From positions 1-64,000 of the forward strand of contig NZ_JABBJN010000006.1 in NCBI RefSeq assembly GCF_012928505.1: 64,000 bases of DNA, written 5' to 3'. Position 1 is the stretch's first letter. Each line of letters opens with the position of its first letter. The stretch is from Achromobacter sp. Bel (GTDB taxonomy: Bacteria; Pseudomonadota; Gammaproteobacteria; Burkholderiales; Burkholderiaceae_B). Positions 9,927 through 18,802 of the stretch are shown piece by piece. The translations under genes were made by a program, and so were the position numbers. The notes below the pieces were generated by a model. That model did no database searches. It had not been told where the DNA came from and saw only the letters and a list, made by a program, of their open reading frames with translations.

Positions 9927-10232
9927 CTACCAGCTGGCCTTGGTGATGCCGGGGATTTCGCCCTTCATCGCCATTTCACGCAGTTTGTGACGCGTCAGGC
10001 CGAACTTGCGGAACACACCGCGCGGACGACCGGTGACCACGCAACGGTTACGTTGGCGCGTCGGATTGGCATTGCGCGGCAGCTGTTGCAGCTTGAGCCG
10101 AGCTTGGTAACGTTCTTCGTCGGTCTTCGACTGGTCGTCGATGATCGCCTTCAACTCAGCGCGCTTGCCAGCGAACTTGTCAGCCAGCTTGGCGCGCTTG
10201 ATGTCGCGATTGATGAGGGAAAGTTTTGCCAC
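9927..10232 (-). CDS. rpsN: 30S ribosomal protein S14
   Basis: Small-subunit head protein, 101 aa, of the long zinc-free type: the usual CxxC pairs of the short type are absent, with a single cysteine in [14 protein letters not shown]. The C-terminal [20 protein letters not shown] is conserved. It lies 12 bases after rplE and 10 before rpsH, as in the classical spc order. Confidence 0.98.
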   Translation of the reverse strand: MAKLSLINRDIKRAKLADKFAGKRAELKAIIDDQSKTDEERYQARLKLQQLPRNANPTRQRNRCVVTGRPRGVFRKFGLTRHKLREMAMKGEIPGITKASW

Positions 10233-10244
10233 GTCATCAGCCCC

Positions 10245-10784
10245 TTAGTTACGGAACGGGAAGCTGAAGGCCGTCAACAGCGCCTTGGCTTCTTCGTCGG
10301 TCTTCGCGGAGGTGGTGATGCTGATGTTCAGCCCACGCAGCGCGTCGATCTTGTCGTACTCGATTTCGGGGAAAATGATTTGCTCTTTCACCCCGATGTT
10401 GTAGTTGCCACGGCCGTCAAATGCACGACCCGAGATACCACGGAAGTCGCGCACGCGAGGCAGCGCGACCGCAACGAGGCGATCCAGGAATTCATACATG
10501 CGTTGACCACGCAGCGTGACCATGCAACCAATCGGGTAGTTTTCGCGGATCTTGAAACCGGCGATAGCCTTCTTGGTCTTCGTCACGACAGGCTTTTGGC
10601 CAGCGATCTTGGTCAGGTCCGACACCGCGTGTTCGATAACCTTCTTATCGGACACGGCTTCCGAGACACCCATGTTCAGGGTGATCTTGGTGATGCGCGG
10701 CACTTCCATGACGCTCTTGTAGCCAAACTTGGCCTGCAGGTCGCCAGCGACCTTGCTCTTGTAGAAATCTTGCAAACGAGACAT
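10245..10784 (-). CDS. rplE: 50S ribosomal protein L5
   Basis: 5S rRNA-binding protein contacting P-site tRNA and the S13 bridge. The 179-aa product has the signature [19 protein letters not shown] and the conserved [20 protein letters not shown], and ends [20 protein letters not shown]. Length and place are normal. In E. coli the S8 operator sits at the start of this gene. Confidence 0.98.
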   Translation of the reverse strand: MSRLQDFYKSKVAGDLQAKFGYKSVMEVPRITKITLNMGVSEAVSDKKVIEHAVSDLTKIAGQKPVVTKTKKAIAGFKIRENYPIGCMVTLRGQRMYEFLDRLVAVALPRVRDFRGISGRAFDGRGNYNIGVKEQIIFPEIEYDKIDALRGLNISITTSAKTDEEAKALLTAFSFPFRN

Positions 10785-10796
10785 GTCTATCGCCCC

Positions 10797-11117
10797 TTAC
10801 GCCTTGGCGCCGACAACGGCACCATTGGAACGGAACACGCGGACCTTGCGACCTTCGACTTCTTGAACGCCCACGCGGTCGCCACGACCGGTTGCGGGGT
10901 TGAAGAGCGCCACATTCGAGATGTGGATCGGCATGGTCTTTTCGACAATCCCGCCCGGGTTGTTAGCCATCGGGTTGGCTTTCACGTGCTTCTTGGCGAT
11001 GTTGACGCCTTCGACCAGAACGTGGTCGGCATCAACACGAGCCAGCACGGTACCGCGACGCTTCTTGTCGCGGCCGGTCAGGACGATGACTTCGTCGCCT
11101 TTACGAATGTTGTTCAT
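10797..11117 (-). CDS. rplX: 50S ribosomal protein L24
   Basis: Assembly-initiating large-subunit protein. The 106-aa product starts with a KOW motif, [20 protein letters not shown], followed by the conserved [15 protein letters not shown]. It is 11 bases downstream of rplN and 12 upstream of rplE. Nothing unusual. Confidence 0.98.
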   Translation of the reverse strand: MNNIRKGDEVIVLTGRDKKRRGTVLARVDADHVLVEGVNIAKKHVKANPMANNPGGIVEKTMPIHISNVALFNPATGRGDRVGVQEVEGRKVRVFRSNGAVVGAKA

Positions 11118-11128
11118 CGTAGGGCTCC

Positions 11129-11497
11129 TTACAGCACTTCCGGGGCCAACGACACGATCTTCATGAACTTCTCGGTACGCAGTTCACGCGTAACGGGTCC
11201 GAAGATGCGGGTGCCGATGGGCTCCAGCTTGGCGTTGAGCAACACGGCGGCATTGCCACCGAAACGAATCAGCGAACCGTCTTTACGGCGCACGCCCTTG
11301 GCGGTACGAACCACCACGGCATTGTAAATTTCGCCTTTCTTGACGCGTCCGCGCGGAGCCGCATCTTTGACGCTCACCTTGATGATGTCGCCGATACCGG
11401 CATAACGGCGCTTGGAGCCACCGAGCACCTTAATGCACATGACATGACGCGCACCAGTGTTATCGGCCACGTCCAGCGTGGTCTGCATTTGGATCAT
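11129..11497 (-). CDS. rplN: 50S ribosomal protein L14
   Basis: Large-subunit protein at the intersubunit face. The 122-aa product starts [20 protein letters not shown] and carries the basic loop [20 protein letters not shown]. In most bacteria it directly follows rpsQ; here rpsQ lies about 12 kb away and rplN instead opens its own transcription unit with a promoter some 250 bases upstream. A clear AGGA ribosome site precedes the ATG. Confidence 0.98.
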   Translation of the reverse strand: MIQMQTTLDVADNTGARHVMCIKVLGGSKRRYAGIGDIIKVSVKDAAPRGRVKKGEIYNAVVVRTAKGVRRKDGSLIRFGGNAAVLLNAKLEPIGTRIFGPVTRELRTEKFMKIVSLAPEVL

Positions 11498-11854
11498 GAT
11501 TTTTCCTGTTCCAACTTAACTGGAAATACGGTTTTCCCAATAAGGGAACACTGCAATTCCTGCCAGTTTTGGTCCCGTCAGGTCTGCCGCCCTGCTTTAT
11601 GTGTTGTAGCGCTAGAGCTTTCGCCCTATCTCTGCAACTGGTTGGCAACGCAACGACCCTGGGTTGAAATCCTGCGGGTATTCCCCCAACACGCCGACTA
11701 GTCTTCGAAACAACTTTCGGTTAACTGGATCGACAATCTGGGAAAGCTGATCATTCTAGCGTGGTTAAATTTTGAGCGCAAGCACTTTGTTGGAATGACG
11801 CACAAAACACCACGCCCCCTCTATGAGGGGAATGGTTTGCGGGCCATCCGCCCC
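11498..11854 (-). other. Long leader region upstream of rplN
   Basis: About 350 bases without a gene. It holds the rplN promoter (separate entry), an untranslated leader of roughly 250 bases, and near its far end a weak hairpin CCCCTC/GAGGGG (11816-11821 with 11825-11830) that may end the upstream dioxygenase transcript. A small stem GTT(TT)CCC/GGGAAC lies at 11531-11549 close to the ribosome site. I could not match the leader to a known ribosomal-protein binding site. Confidence 0.6.
11753..11781 (-). promoter_or_regulatory. Sigma-70 promoter for the rplN (spc-alpha) operon
   Basis: On the minus strand TTGCGC (11776-11781), a 17-base spacer and TAGAAT (11753-11758). Start of transcription would be near 11746. 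The -10 matches the consensus at five of six positions and the spacer is ideal; it is the only good promoter seen between the dioxygenase gene and rplN. Confidence 0.72.
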
Positions 11855-12607
11855 TTATTTGTGGCGGTAAAAGCCCTTCTCCCAGGCATCGTGGTTGGCC
11901 TTGCCGCGCCGGATTTCGTCCGTGAACGGGGCCGCCCTGAGCACCAGGCGATTCAGCCATTTTACCGGAACCCGGCACGGGCGTTCAAAGTCTACGAACA
12001 ACACGGCCCGCAAGCCGTCCGTATCGTTGTGCACCTGGTGCGGATACAGGTCGTCGAACACCACGGCGCGGCCTTCCCGCCAGCTGTAGCGTTCGCCCCC
12101 GACCTCGATCCAGCACCGGTCGGCCGGCTCGGGGACGACCAGCCCCAGGTGCAGGCGCAGGACGCCGTTGTACGGGCCGGTGTGCAGCGGGATCCGCTTA
12201 CCGGGCTCAAGGATGGAGAAGAAGGCGCTGCGGATGCCCGGGATCCCTTCAAGCGCCCGAGCCGTGGCCGGGCAACTGGCCAGGTTGCGTTCGGAACGCA
12301 GCCCGTAGCCCATGAAGAGGAACGTCTTCCATTGATCGTCGGACGTGATCATGCCCACATCGGGGGAGATCTCGTGGAAGGCCGGCAACTGCTGCCGTTG
12401 CGCCAGCAGCCCCGTCAGTTCGGCGCGGATGGCAGGCGTTTGGGCCTCCAGTGCGGCGATCCAGGGGAACTGGCTGTTTTGGAAGATGGGGCGGTCGCCC
12501 ACCAGCGACGCCCGGGCGATCCGGTGGCGCAGCCAATCGATGAAGCGGAACAACACGCGGGAATAGAGGCTGGACTTGCCAGCGGGACGCGCGTCGACGG
12601 GTTGCAC
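11855..12607 (-). CDS. Aspartyl/asparaginyl beta-hydroxylase family dioxygenase (LpxO-like)
   Basis: Predicted Fe(II)/2-oxoglutarate dioxygenase. Family members hydroxylate aspartyl residues or, as LpxO, the secondary acyl chains of lipid A. The core is clear: [15 protein letters not shown] carries the first metal histidine, and [15 protein letters not shown] the second with the following arginine that holds 2-oxoglutarate. No membrane helix is seen, unlike classical LpxO. The open frame runs on upstream across the divergent aldehyde dehydrogenase start, so the true start must be inside: the GTG at 12607 is the best guess (250 aa), with no strong ribosome site. An ATG lies nearby in another frame, so a frameshift at the N-terminus cannot be excluded. 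Role in lipid A modification is an inference. Confidence 0.75.
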   Translation of the reverse strand: MQPVDARPAGKSSLYSRVLFRFIDWLRHRIARASLVGDRPIFQNSQFPWIAALEAQTPAIRAELTGLLAQRQQLPAFHEISPDVGMITSDDQWKTFLFMGYGLRSERNLASCPATARALEGIPGIRSAFFSILEPGKRIPLHTGPYNGVLRLHLGLVVPEPADRCWIEVGGERYSWREGRAVVFDDLYPHQVHNDTDGLRAVLFVDFERPCRVPVKWLNRLVLRAAPFTDEIRRGKANHDAWEKGFYRHK

Positions 12608-12803
12608 GATGGGTTCGGTGATAGTCGGCCAAAGAGCCCCATTGTGGCCATGCGCGCAAGGGCTGGCAAGAAGGAACGCAGCGCCTCGGATTGGCTCCAG
12701 GTTCGCGCGCGGGAGTGGCCCTCCCTGGGGCGGACAAGCTGGTTTAGACTGGCGCGGGCGACAGCGGTCGCACTCCACTCCTATTTCGCAAGGAACGACA
12801 GGC

Positions 12804-14231
12804 ATGTATGAACAGTTGGCGCTGTATATCGACGGCGAATTCATCTCCGGCGAGGGTAGGCGCACCCAGGACGTCATCAACCCGGCCACGCTGGAAGTGC
12901 TTGGCCAGTTGCCGCACGCCACCGAAGCGGATCTGGACCGCGCACTAGCCGCCGCCCAGCGCGCCTTCGAGTCCTGGAAGAAGTCTTCGCCCATGGACCG
13001 CTCCGCCATCCTGCGCAAGGTCGCCACGCTGTCGCGCGAGCGCGCCAAGGAAATCGGCCGCAACATGACGCTGGACCAGGGCAAGCCGCTGGCCGAAGCC
13101 GTGGGTGAAGTCACCTCCTGCGCCGAGCACGCCGATTGGCACGCAGAGGAATGCCGCCGGATCTACGGCCGCGTCGTACCGCCCCGCAATCCGGACGTGC
13201 GCCAGTTCGTCGTGCGCGAGCCCATCGGCGTGTGCGCCGCGTTCACGCCCTGGAACTTCCCGTACAACCAGGCCATCCGCAAGATCGCCGCCGCGCTCGG
13301 CGCCGGTTGCACGGTGGTGCTGAAAGGCCCGGAAGATTCACCCAGCGCCGTCATGGCGATAGCCCGCATGTTCCACGACGCCGGCCTGCCCAAGGGCTGC
13401 CTGAACATCGTCTGGGGCGAGCCCGCCAAGATCTCCGACTACCTGATCCGTTCGCCGATCGTGCGCAAAGTCTCGTTCACCGGTTCCGTGCCGGTGGGCA
13501 AGCAGCTGGCCGCGCTGGCCGGCGCGCACATGAAACGCGTCACGATGGAGTTGGGCGGCCATTCGCCCGTGCTCGTGTTTGACGACGCGGACGTCGAACG
13601 CGCCGCCGAGATGCTGGCCAGGTTCAAAGTCCGCAATGCCGGCCAAGTTTGCGTGTCGCCCACCCGCTTCTACGTGCAGGAAGGCGCCTACGAACAATTC
13701 CTGGCGCGCTTCTCGGACGTGTTGAAGAACATCAAGGTCGGCGACGGCCTGGAAGCCGGCACCGATATGGGCCCGCTGGCCCATGAACGCCGCGTGCCCG
13801 CCATGAGCGCCTTCATCGACGACGCCAAGAAGCACGGCGGCAAGGTCGTGGTCGGCGGCGGCCCGCTGGACCGCAAGGGATTCTTCTTTGCCCCCACGGT
13901 CGTGACGGATCTGCCTGACGATTCCATGCTGATGACCGAAGAACCCTTCGGCCCCGTCGCGCCCGTCGTCCGCTTCAAGGACACCGACGAAGTGCTGCGC
14001 CGCGCCAACAGCCTGCCCTTCGGGCTGTCGTCCTACGTGTTCACGAACTCGCTGAAGACGGCCACGAAGGTCTCGAACGGCCTGGAAGCCGGCATGGTCA
14101 ACATCAACCACTTCGGCAGCGCGCTGGCCGAAACGCCGTTCGGCGGCATCAAGGACAGCGGCATCGGCAGCGAAGGCGGCCTGGAGACGTTCGACGGGTA
14201 CCTTGTCACGAAGTTCATCACGCACATCTGA
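12804..14231 (+). CDS. NAD(P)-dependent aldehyde dehydrogenase (succinate-semialdehyde-type)
   Basis: Oxidises an aldehyde to the acid with NAD(P). The 475-aa product has the Rossmann cofactor region with [10 protein letters not shown], the catalytic glutamate in MELGGHSP (E249) and the nucleophilic cysteine in [10 protein letters not shown] (C283) at the normal spacing, and the C-terminal [10 protein letters not shown] and [15 protein letters not shown]. Overall it resembles the GabD/succinate-semialdehyde dehydrogenase branch; the real substrate is unknown. The ATG at 12804 has an AAGGA ribosome site. It is divergent from the dioxygenase gene and followed by its own strong terminator, so it is a single-gene unit. 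Confidence 0.93.
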   Translation: MYEQLALYIDGEFISGEGRRTQDVINPATLEVLGQLPHATEADLDRALAAAQRAFESWKKSSPMDRSAILRKVATLSRERAKEIGRNMTLDQGKPLAEAVGEVTSCAEHADWHAEECRRIYGRVVPPRNPDVRQFVVREPIGVCAAFTPWNFPYNQAIRKIAAALGAGCTVVLKGPEDSPSAVMAIARMFHDAGLPKGCLNIVWGEPAKISDYLIRSPIVRKVSFTGSVPVGKQLAALAGAHMKRVTMELGGHSPVLVFDDADVERAAEMLARFKVRNAGQVCVSPTRFYVQEGAYEQFLARFSDVLKNIKVGDGLEAGTDMGPLAHERRVPAMSAFIDDAKKHGGKVVVGGGPLDRKGFFFAPTVVTDLPDDSMLMTEEPFGPVAPVVRFKDTDEVLRRANSLPFGLSSYVFTNSLKTATKVSNGLEAGMVNINHFGSALAETPFGGIKDSGIGSEGGLETFDGYLVTKFITHI

Positions 14232-14250
14232 CCGCTCGCCCGCCACACGG

Positions 14251-14276
14251 AAAAAGCCCCCTCGGGGGCTTTTTTT
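14251..14276 (+). terminator. Rho-independent terminator after the aldehyde dehydrogenase
   Basis: Stem AGCCCCC/GGGGGCT (14255-14270) with flanking A and T runs (AAAAA before, TTTTTTT after), so it works in both directions and also separates the convergent ArsR-rhodanese gene. Confidence 0.9.
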
Positions 14277-14294
14277 CGTCTTCGATGGCGGGAT

Positions 14295-14969
14295 TCAGCC
14301 CCGCGCGGCCTCGACCTGCAGGCCCGCCGCCTTCCACTCCGGGAATCCGGCGTCCAGCCGGCGCGCCGGCACGCCATGCGCGCGCAGGGCGGCCACGGCG
14401 TCGGTGGACAGCACGCAATACGGCCCGCGGCAATAGGCGACGATGTCGGTGCCCGCGGGTAGGTCGGCCAGCCGGCGTTCCAGGTCTTCGGTCGGGATGT
14501 TGATGGCGCCGGGCAAGTGGCCCTGCGCAAACTCGTCGGGCGGACGCACGTCCAGCAGCACGACGCTGCCGCTGTCCAGCATGCCCAGCAATTCCTCGAT
14601 GGAAACGCCATCCAGGCGGTCGCGCTGATGGATGCTGTCTGCAATAACGTCGCGGATCTCGGCATGCTGATGTTCGGCATAGCCGCGCAGCGCAGCCAGA
14701 AGCGGCGCAATCGGCCCCGCCCCCAACCGGTAAAGCACCCGCTTGCCGTCCCGCCGGGTCTGCACGAAACCGGCGCGGCGCAGGTGCTGCAGATGCTGGG
14801 AGGTATTGGCAACCGACAGCCCCGAGAGCTCCGCTAGGCGCTCGACCGCGCGTTCGCCCTGTGCGATGTGTTCAAGCAGGGCCAGGCGATGGGCCTGCCC
14901 CAGGGTCTTGGAGATCTCGGCAAGCGCATCGAAGCGCTGGGAAGGTTGCGGGCTGTCTGGCGAATTCAT
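14295..14969 (-). CDS. ArsR-family transcriptional regulator fused to a rhodanese domain
   Basis: A 224-aa fusion. Residues about 10-95 form a winged helix of the ArsR/SmtB type (SGLSVANTSQHLQHLRRAGF is the recognition region). Residues about 120-220 form a rhodanese domain with the active loop YCRGPYCVLS, where C180 would be the persulfide-carrying cysteine. The helix-turn-helix part has no cysteine, so the metal and arsenic sites of classical ArsR proteins are absent; the only cysteines are C180 and C185 of the rhodanese loop. This suggests sensing of sulfane sulfur or another thiol-reactive signal. It is divergent from a DUF2938 membrane protein over a perfect inverted repeat, probably its operator. 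A few such fusions are known in proteobacteria; their ligands are poorly studied. Confidence 0.92.
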   Translation of the reverse strand: MNSPDSPQPSQRFDALAEISKTLGQAHRLALLEHIAQGERAVERLAELSGLSVANTSQHLQHLRRAGFVQTRRDGKRVLYRLGAGPIAPLLAALRGYAEHQHAEIRDVIADSIHQRDRLDGVSIEELLGMLDSGSVVLLDVRPPDEFAQGHLPGAINIPTEDLERRLADLPAGTDIVAYCRGPYCVLSTDAVAALRAHGVPARRLDAGFPEWKAAGLQVEAARG

Positions 14970-14994
14970 TGACAGGACAATAGCATCACTCTAA

Positions 14995-15016
14995 CATTCA
15001 ATCAATAAATTGAATG
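14995..15016. promoter_or_regulatory. Perfect inverted repeat, probable operator of the ArsR-rhodanese regulator
   Basis: CATTCAAT (14995-15002), six-base AT-only-plus-C spacer, ATTGAATG (15009-15016). The two arms are exact complements. The site lies midway in the 68-base region between the divergent regulator and DUF2938 gene, the usual place for an ArsR-type operator that controls both. Confidence 0.78.
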
Positions 15017-15037
15017 ACATAACCAGGATACCCGCCG

Positions 15038-15544
15038 ATGACCCCAGCAGTAATTGAATTCATCCACCGCGCCGTGCTGATCGGCGTGGGCGCCACGCTG
15101 GTGATGGACCTGTGGGCGCTTTTCATCAAACGCTGCTTCGGCGCCCCTTCCTTGAACTTCGCGATGGTGGGCCGGTGGATCGGCCATCTGCCCCGCGGCC
15201 GCTTCCTGCACGAGAACATCGCCCGGTCGGCGCCCGTGCGCGGCGAAGCGTTGCTGGGGTGGGGTGTGCATTACGCGATCGGCATTGTCTTCGCGGCGAT
15301 GCTGCTGGCCGTCGTGGGCATGCCTTGGACGCTGCGCCCCACGCTGGCGCCCGCCCTGCTCTTCGGTGTCTTGAGCGTCGCCGCACCGTTCTTCATCCTG
15401 CAACCCGGTATGGGCGCCGGCATCGCGGCCAGCAAGACGCCGCGCCCCAACACCGCGCGCCTGCGCAGCCTGATGGCGCATGCCGTGTTCGGCGTCGGCC
15501 TGTACGTGGCGACGTGGGCCTTGACGCATTTCTACGGCGGCTGA
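15038..15544 (+). CDS. DUF2938 family integral membrane protein
   Basis: 168-aa membrane protein of unknown function with about four predicted helices (around 8-28, 78-98, 103-125 and 145-165). It carries the family segments VMDLWALFIKRCFG and the glycine-rich GMGAGIAASKTPRPN. Start ATG at 15038 follows a CAGGA ribosome site. It stands alone, divergent from the ArsR-rhodanese regulator, and the shared inverted repeat implies it is that regulator's target. A role in sulfur-species or small-molecule export would fit the context but is not shown. Confidence 0.85.
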   Translation: MTPAVIEFIHRAVLIGVGATLVMDLWALFIKRCFGAPSLNFAMVGRWIGHLPRGRFLHENIARSAPVRGEALLGWGVHYAIGIVFAAMLLAVVGMPWTLRPTLAPALLFGVLSVAAPFFILQPGMGAGIAASKTPRPNTARLRSLMAHAVFGVGLYVATWALTHFYGG

Positions 15545-15570
15545 CGCCCCCAGCCAGCCCCCCGCTCCTC

Positions 15571-16530
15571 CTACGAACTCGCCCGCAGGTCCCGCGGCGT
15601 CATGCCGAAGCGCCGTTTAAACAGGCGGCTGAAATGCGAAGGATGCGAAAACCCCACCTGATAGGCCAGTTCGGCGATGCTGCGATGGCGGTGCTGCGGA
15701 CTTAGCAGCAGTTCGCGGCACTTGTCCAGCCGCTGATCGAAAAGGAAGGACTCGGCCGACAAGCCGCCCGCGCGCAGGATGCGGTGCAGGTACGCGACAG
15801 ACACGCCGCACCCTTGCGCCACGGCCTGCGGCGACAACGCCGGGTCGGCCAGATGCTGCCGGATGTAGGCCAGCACGCGCTGCCGGTGCGCGACCGTGAC
15901 GCTGCTATCGGATTCCGACGCATGCCCCTGCCCCGACTGCACCAGGAACAGGACGATCAGGTCGATCAGGCGTTCGCCAAGTTCGGTCACCTCGGTGTCG
16001 GACCAGCCGTCCATGCCCTTGAACAGGTGCTCCATGTAGCTGGCCAGCATTGCGCCACGCGGCGAACCGTCGTCGACGCGCAGCTTGTAGAAAGCGCCGA
16101 TGCGGGAGTCCCGCTGCGACAGGGCGCTGCGCGGAAAGGACACGCTCAGGCTGCGGTAGCCCGACGCACCCAGCGCCGTCGCCTGATAAGGCAGGCTCTG
16201 GTTCATCAGGTATACGCAGCCGGGCTCGACCTGGAACTCGCGGCCCTGCTGCCGCACGGCCAGCGGACCCGCCAGCGGCAGCCCGAAGGTGTAGAACTCC
16301 TGGTCCAGGCGCGACACATTGCCCGCCGTGCGCTCCAGCTTTTGCCCCTGGTAGTGCAGATCGTTGAACTGCAGGCTGGCGCGGCGCGCGTAGCGCACAT
16401 GCCCGGCGAAATGGCTGGGCATGCCGCCGTGCACCTCGAACGGGCCGAAAGCGTCCGACAGCGCCGCGCGCCATTGCTCACGCCGGTCAGCGCCGGCGCT
16501 GGCCGAAATGGCGAATTCCGTATCGGGCAT
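15571..16530 (-). CDS. AraC-family transcriptional regulator
   Basis: 319-aa regulator. The N-terminal part (about 1-200) is a cupin-like sensing domain of the AraC_binding_2 kind, and the last 100 residues are the double helix-turn-helix, with AVAQGCGVSVAYLHRILRAG and the family signature IAELAYQVGFSHPSHFSRLF. An in-frame start 11 codons upstream exists, but the ATG at 16530 has AGGAGA at the right distance. It is divergent from an alpha/beta hydrolase and a Liv-type transporter, so it probably activates that operon in response to the transported compound. Confidence 0.92.
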   Translation of the reverse strand: MPDTEFAISASAGADRREQWRAALSDAFGPFEVHGGMPSHFAGHVRYARRASLQFNDLHYQGQKLERTAGNVSRLDQEFYTFGLPLAGPLAVRQQGREFQVEPGCVYLMNQSLPYQATALGASGYRSLSVSFPRSALSQRDSRIGAFYKLRVDDGSPRGAMLASYMEHLFKGMDGWSDTEVTELGERLIDLIVLFLVQSGQGHASESDSSVTVAHRQRVLAYIRQHLADPALSPQAVAQGCGVSVAYLHRILRAGGLSAESFLFDQRLDKCRELLLSPQHRHRSIAELAYQVGFSHPSHFSRLFKRRFGMTPRDLRASS

Positions 16531-16618
16531 GGCGCGGTCTCCTGTACGCGGCGGGAAGCGCAATTTGATCTTGCGTCTACAACTTCTTGACTCACCCTGC
16601 TCTGGGGTGCGCGGCGCA

Positions 16619-16648
16619 TTGTGGATGCGTTTGGCGCAAGTCTATAGT
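16619..16648 (+). promoter_or_regulatory. Candidate promoter of the hydrolase-LivKGFHM operon
   Basis: TTGTGG (16619-16624), 18-base spacer, TATAGT (16643-16648), ending 43 bases before the hydrolase ATG. The weak -35 fits a promoter helped by the divergent AraC protein. Confidence 0.45.
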
Positions 16649-16691
16649 CAGCCCGATAAGCACACAACCTGGACAACCCGGGAGGAGACTC

Positions 16692-17618
16692 ATGGCAAAC
16701 GCGCCCGCAACGGCCGCCCGCCACACGCCGGCTTCGCGCTATCTGCGCTGCGAAGGCCGCGAGCTGCACCTGACCGAATGGGGCGAGCCCGACGCGCCCC
16801 CCGTCGTCATGTGGCACGGCCTGGCCCGCACCGGGCGCGACTTCGACGAACTGGCGAAGGCGCTGGCCGACGACTACCGCGTCATCTGCCCCGATACGAT
16901 CGGCCGCGGCCTGTCGCAATGGAGTCCCGATCCGGTCGCCGAATACCGACTGGACTTCTACGCGCGCCTGGCCCTCGCCCTGGCCGACGGTTTGTCGCTT
17001 TCCCACATGCGTTGGGTGGGCACGTCGATGGGCGGCGCCACCGGCATGCACGCCGCGGCCACGACGCTGCGCGGGCGGATCTCGCACCTGGTCGTCAATG
17101 ACATCGGGCCCGAGCTGCCGCAGCCGGCCATCGACCGCATCCTGGCTTATGCGGGCAACCCGCCCGCGTTCGATACGGTCACCGAACTGGAGGCCTGGCT
17201 TCGCGTCGCCTACAAGCCGTATGGCTGGCAGAGTGACGAGCAATGGCGCCGGATGGCCGAGACCTCGGTGCGCCGGCTGCCCGACGGCCGCGTCACGGCG
17301 CATTACGATCCGGCGATCGTCGGGCAGTTCAGCCATCACCCCGGCGACTATGACCGCTGGAGCGGCTACGACTCGCTGCGCATGCCGGTGCTGCTGCTGC
17401 GCGGCGCCCAGTCCGATCTGCTGCTGCCCGAGGTCGCCGACGCGATGACGCGGCGCGGACCGTGCGCGCAACGCATCGACTTCCCCGATTGCGGGCACGC
17501 TCCCGCCTTGAACGTGGCGCCGCAGATCGACGCCATCCGCCGGTTCCTGGCCACGCCGCCCCCCTGCATGACCACACGGCGGCCGCGCGCGCCCGCTGAT
17601 AACAGGAGACATCCATGA
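16692..17618 (+). CDS. Alpha/beta hydrolase
   Basis: 308-aa cytoplasmic hydrolase of the alpha/beta fold. The nucleophile elbow GTSMGG places serine at residue 112; the oxyanion-side HGLARTGRDFD follows the first strands and the catalytic histidine is in DCGHAP (H269). Start ATG at 16692 is preceded by GGAGGAG. The stop overlaps the next gene start (ATGA), so it is translationally coupled to the transporter binding protein. The likely role is hydrolysis of an ester, amide or lactone brought in by that transporter; the substrate is unknown. Confidence 0.9.
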   Translation: MANAPATAARHTPASRYLRCEGRELHLTEWGEPDAPPVVMWHGLARTGRDFDELAKALADDYRVICPDTIGRGLSQWSPDPVAEYRLDFYARLALALADGLSLSHMRWVGTSMGGATGMHAAATTLRGRISHLVVNDIGPELPQPAIDRILAYAGNPPAFDTVTELEAWLRVAYKPYGWQSDEQWRRMAETSVRRLPDGRVTAHYDPAIVGQFSHHPGDYDRWSGYDSLRMPVLLLRGAQSDLLLPEVADAMTRRGPCAQRIDFPDCGHAPALNVAPQIDAIRRFLATPPPCMTTRRPRAPADNRRHP

Positions 17619-18787
17619 ATCGCATTCTGCTCGCCGCGCTGGCGGCCCTTTGCATGAATTCGGCGGTAGCCGCAAAAGACGTCGTCGTCGCCCACGTCTA
17701 CGACAAGACGGGCCCGCTGGAGGCCTACGCCAAACAGACGCAGAACGGGCTGATGCTGGGCCTGGAGTACGCCACGCAGGGCACCATGACGGTGGCCGGC
17801 CGGAAGATCCGCGTGATTGAAAAGGACAACCAGGGCAAGCCCGACGTGGCCCGCGCGCAGTTGGCGTCCGCGTATGCCGATGACAATGCCGATATCGCCG
17901 TCGGCCCCACCTCGTCGGGCGTTGCGCTGGCCATGCTGCCGATCGCCGAAGAGTACGAGAAGATCCTGCTGGTGGAGCCCGCCGTGGCGGATTCCATCAC
18001 AGGTGAAAAGTGGAACAAGTACATCTTCCGCACCGGCCGCAACTCGTCGCAGGATGCGATCGCCAACGCGGTGGCCTTCGACCAGGCCGGCACCTCCATC
18101 GCCATGCTGGCGCAGGACTATGCCTTTGGCCGCGACGGTGTGAAGGCCTTCAAGGGCGCGCTGAAGAACGCCAAGATCGTGCACGAGGAATACCTGCCCG
18201 CCAACGCCACCGACTTCACCGCGGGCGCACAGCGCCTGTTCGATGCGCTGAAAGACAAGCCGGGCCGCAAGATCATCTTTATCTTGTGGGCGGGTGCGGG
18301 CAACCCGTTCAAGATTGCCGATCTGGACCCCAAGCGCTTCGGCATCGAGATCGCCACGGGCGGCAACACGCTTGCCGCGATGACGCCGTTGAAGTCGTTG
18401 GCGGGCATGGAAGGCGCCACGTATTACTACTACGGCATCCCCAAGAATCCGATCAATGATTGGCTCGTTGCCGAACACCAGAAGCGCTACGGCCAGCCGC
18501 CGGACTTCTTCACGGCGGGCGGCATGTCATCCGGCATCGCCATCGTGGCGGCGTTGAACAAGACCGCTGGCGATTCGGATACGGACAAGCTGATCAAGGC
18601 CATGGAAGGCATGAGCTTCGACACGCCCAAGGGCAAGATGACGTTCCGGCCGGAAGACCACCAGGCCATGCAATCCATGTACCACTTCCGCATCAAGAAC
18701 GATCCCTCGGTGCCGTGGGCGGTGCAGGACCTGGTCAAGGAAATCACGCCTGACCAGATGGCTGTGCCGATCCAGAACAAACGCTGA
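17615..18787 (+). CDS. Branched-chain amino acid-type ABC transporter, periplasmic binding protein (LivK-like)
   Basis: 390-aa type-I periplasmic binding protein. A signal peptide ends near NSAVA|AKDV (about residue 20), followed by VVVAHVYDKTGPLEAYAKQT and the two-lobed fold with AVGPTSSGVALAM and the FTAGGMSSGIAIVAAL segment. Proteins of this family bind leucine-type amino acids but also amides, urea and aromatic acids. It overlaps the hydrolase gene by four bases and precedes the two ATPases and two permeases, all on one transcript. Ligand cannot be assigned; the hydrolase suggests an ester, amide or ring compound. Confidence 0.92.
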   Translation: MNRILLAALAALCMNSAVAAKDVVVAHVYDKTGPLEAYAKQTQNGLMLGLEYATQGTMTVAGRKIRVIEKDNQGKPDVARAQLASAYADDNADIAVGPTSSGVALAMLPIAEEYEKILLVEPAVADSITGEKWNKYIFRTGRNSSQDAIANAVAFDQAGTSIAMLAQDYAFGRDGVKAFKGALKNAKIVHEEYLPANATDFTAGAQRLFDALKDKPGRKIIFILWAGAGNPFKIADLDPKRFGIEIATGGNTLAAMTPLKSLAGMEGATYYYYGIPKNPINDWLVAEHQKRYGQPPDFFTAGGMSSGIAIVAALNKTAGDSDTDKLIKAMEGMSFDTPKGKMTFRPEDHQAMQSMYHFRIKNDPSVPWAVQDLVKEITPDQMAVPIQNKR

Positions 18788-18802
18788 AAGCAAGCCGCTG
18801 CA

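Noticed and set aside
11444-11701. Small open frame in the rplN leader
   Set aside because: No ribosome site, no family resemblance, overlaps the rplN start; treated as non-coding leader.
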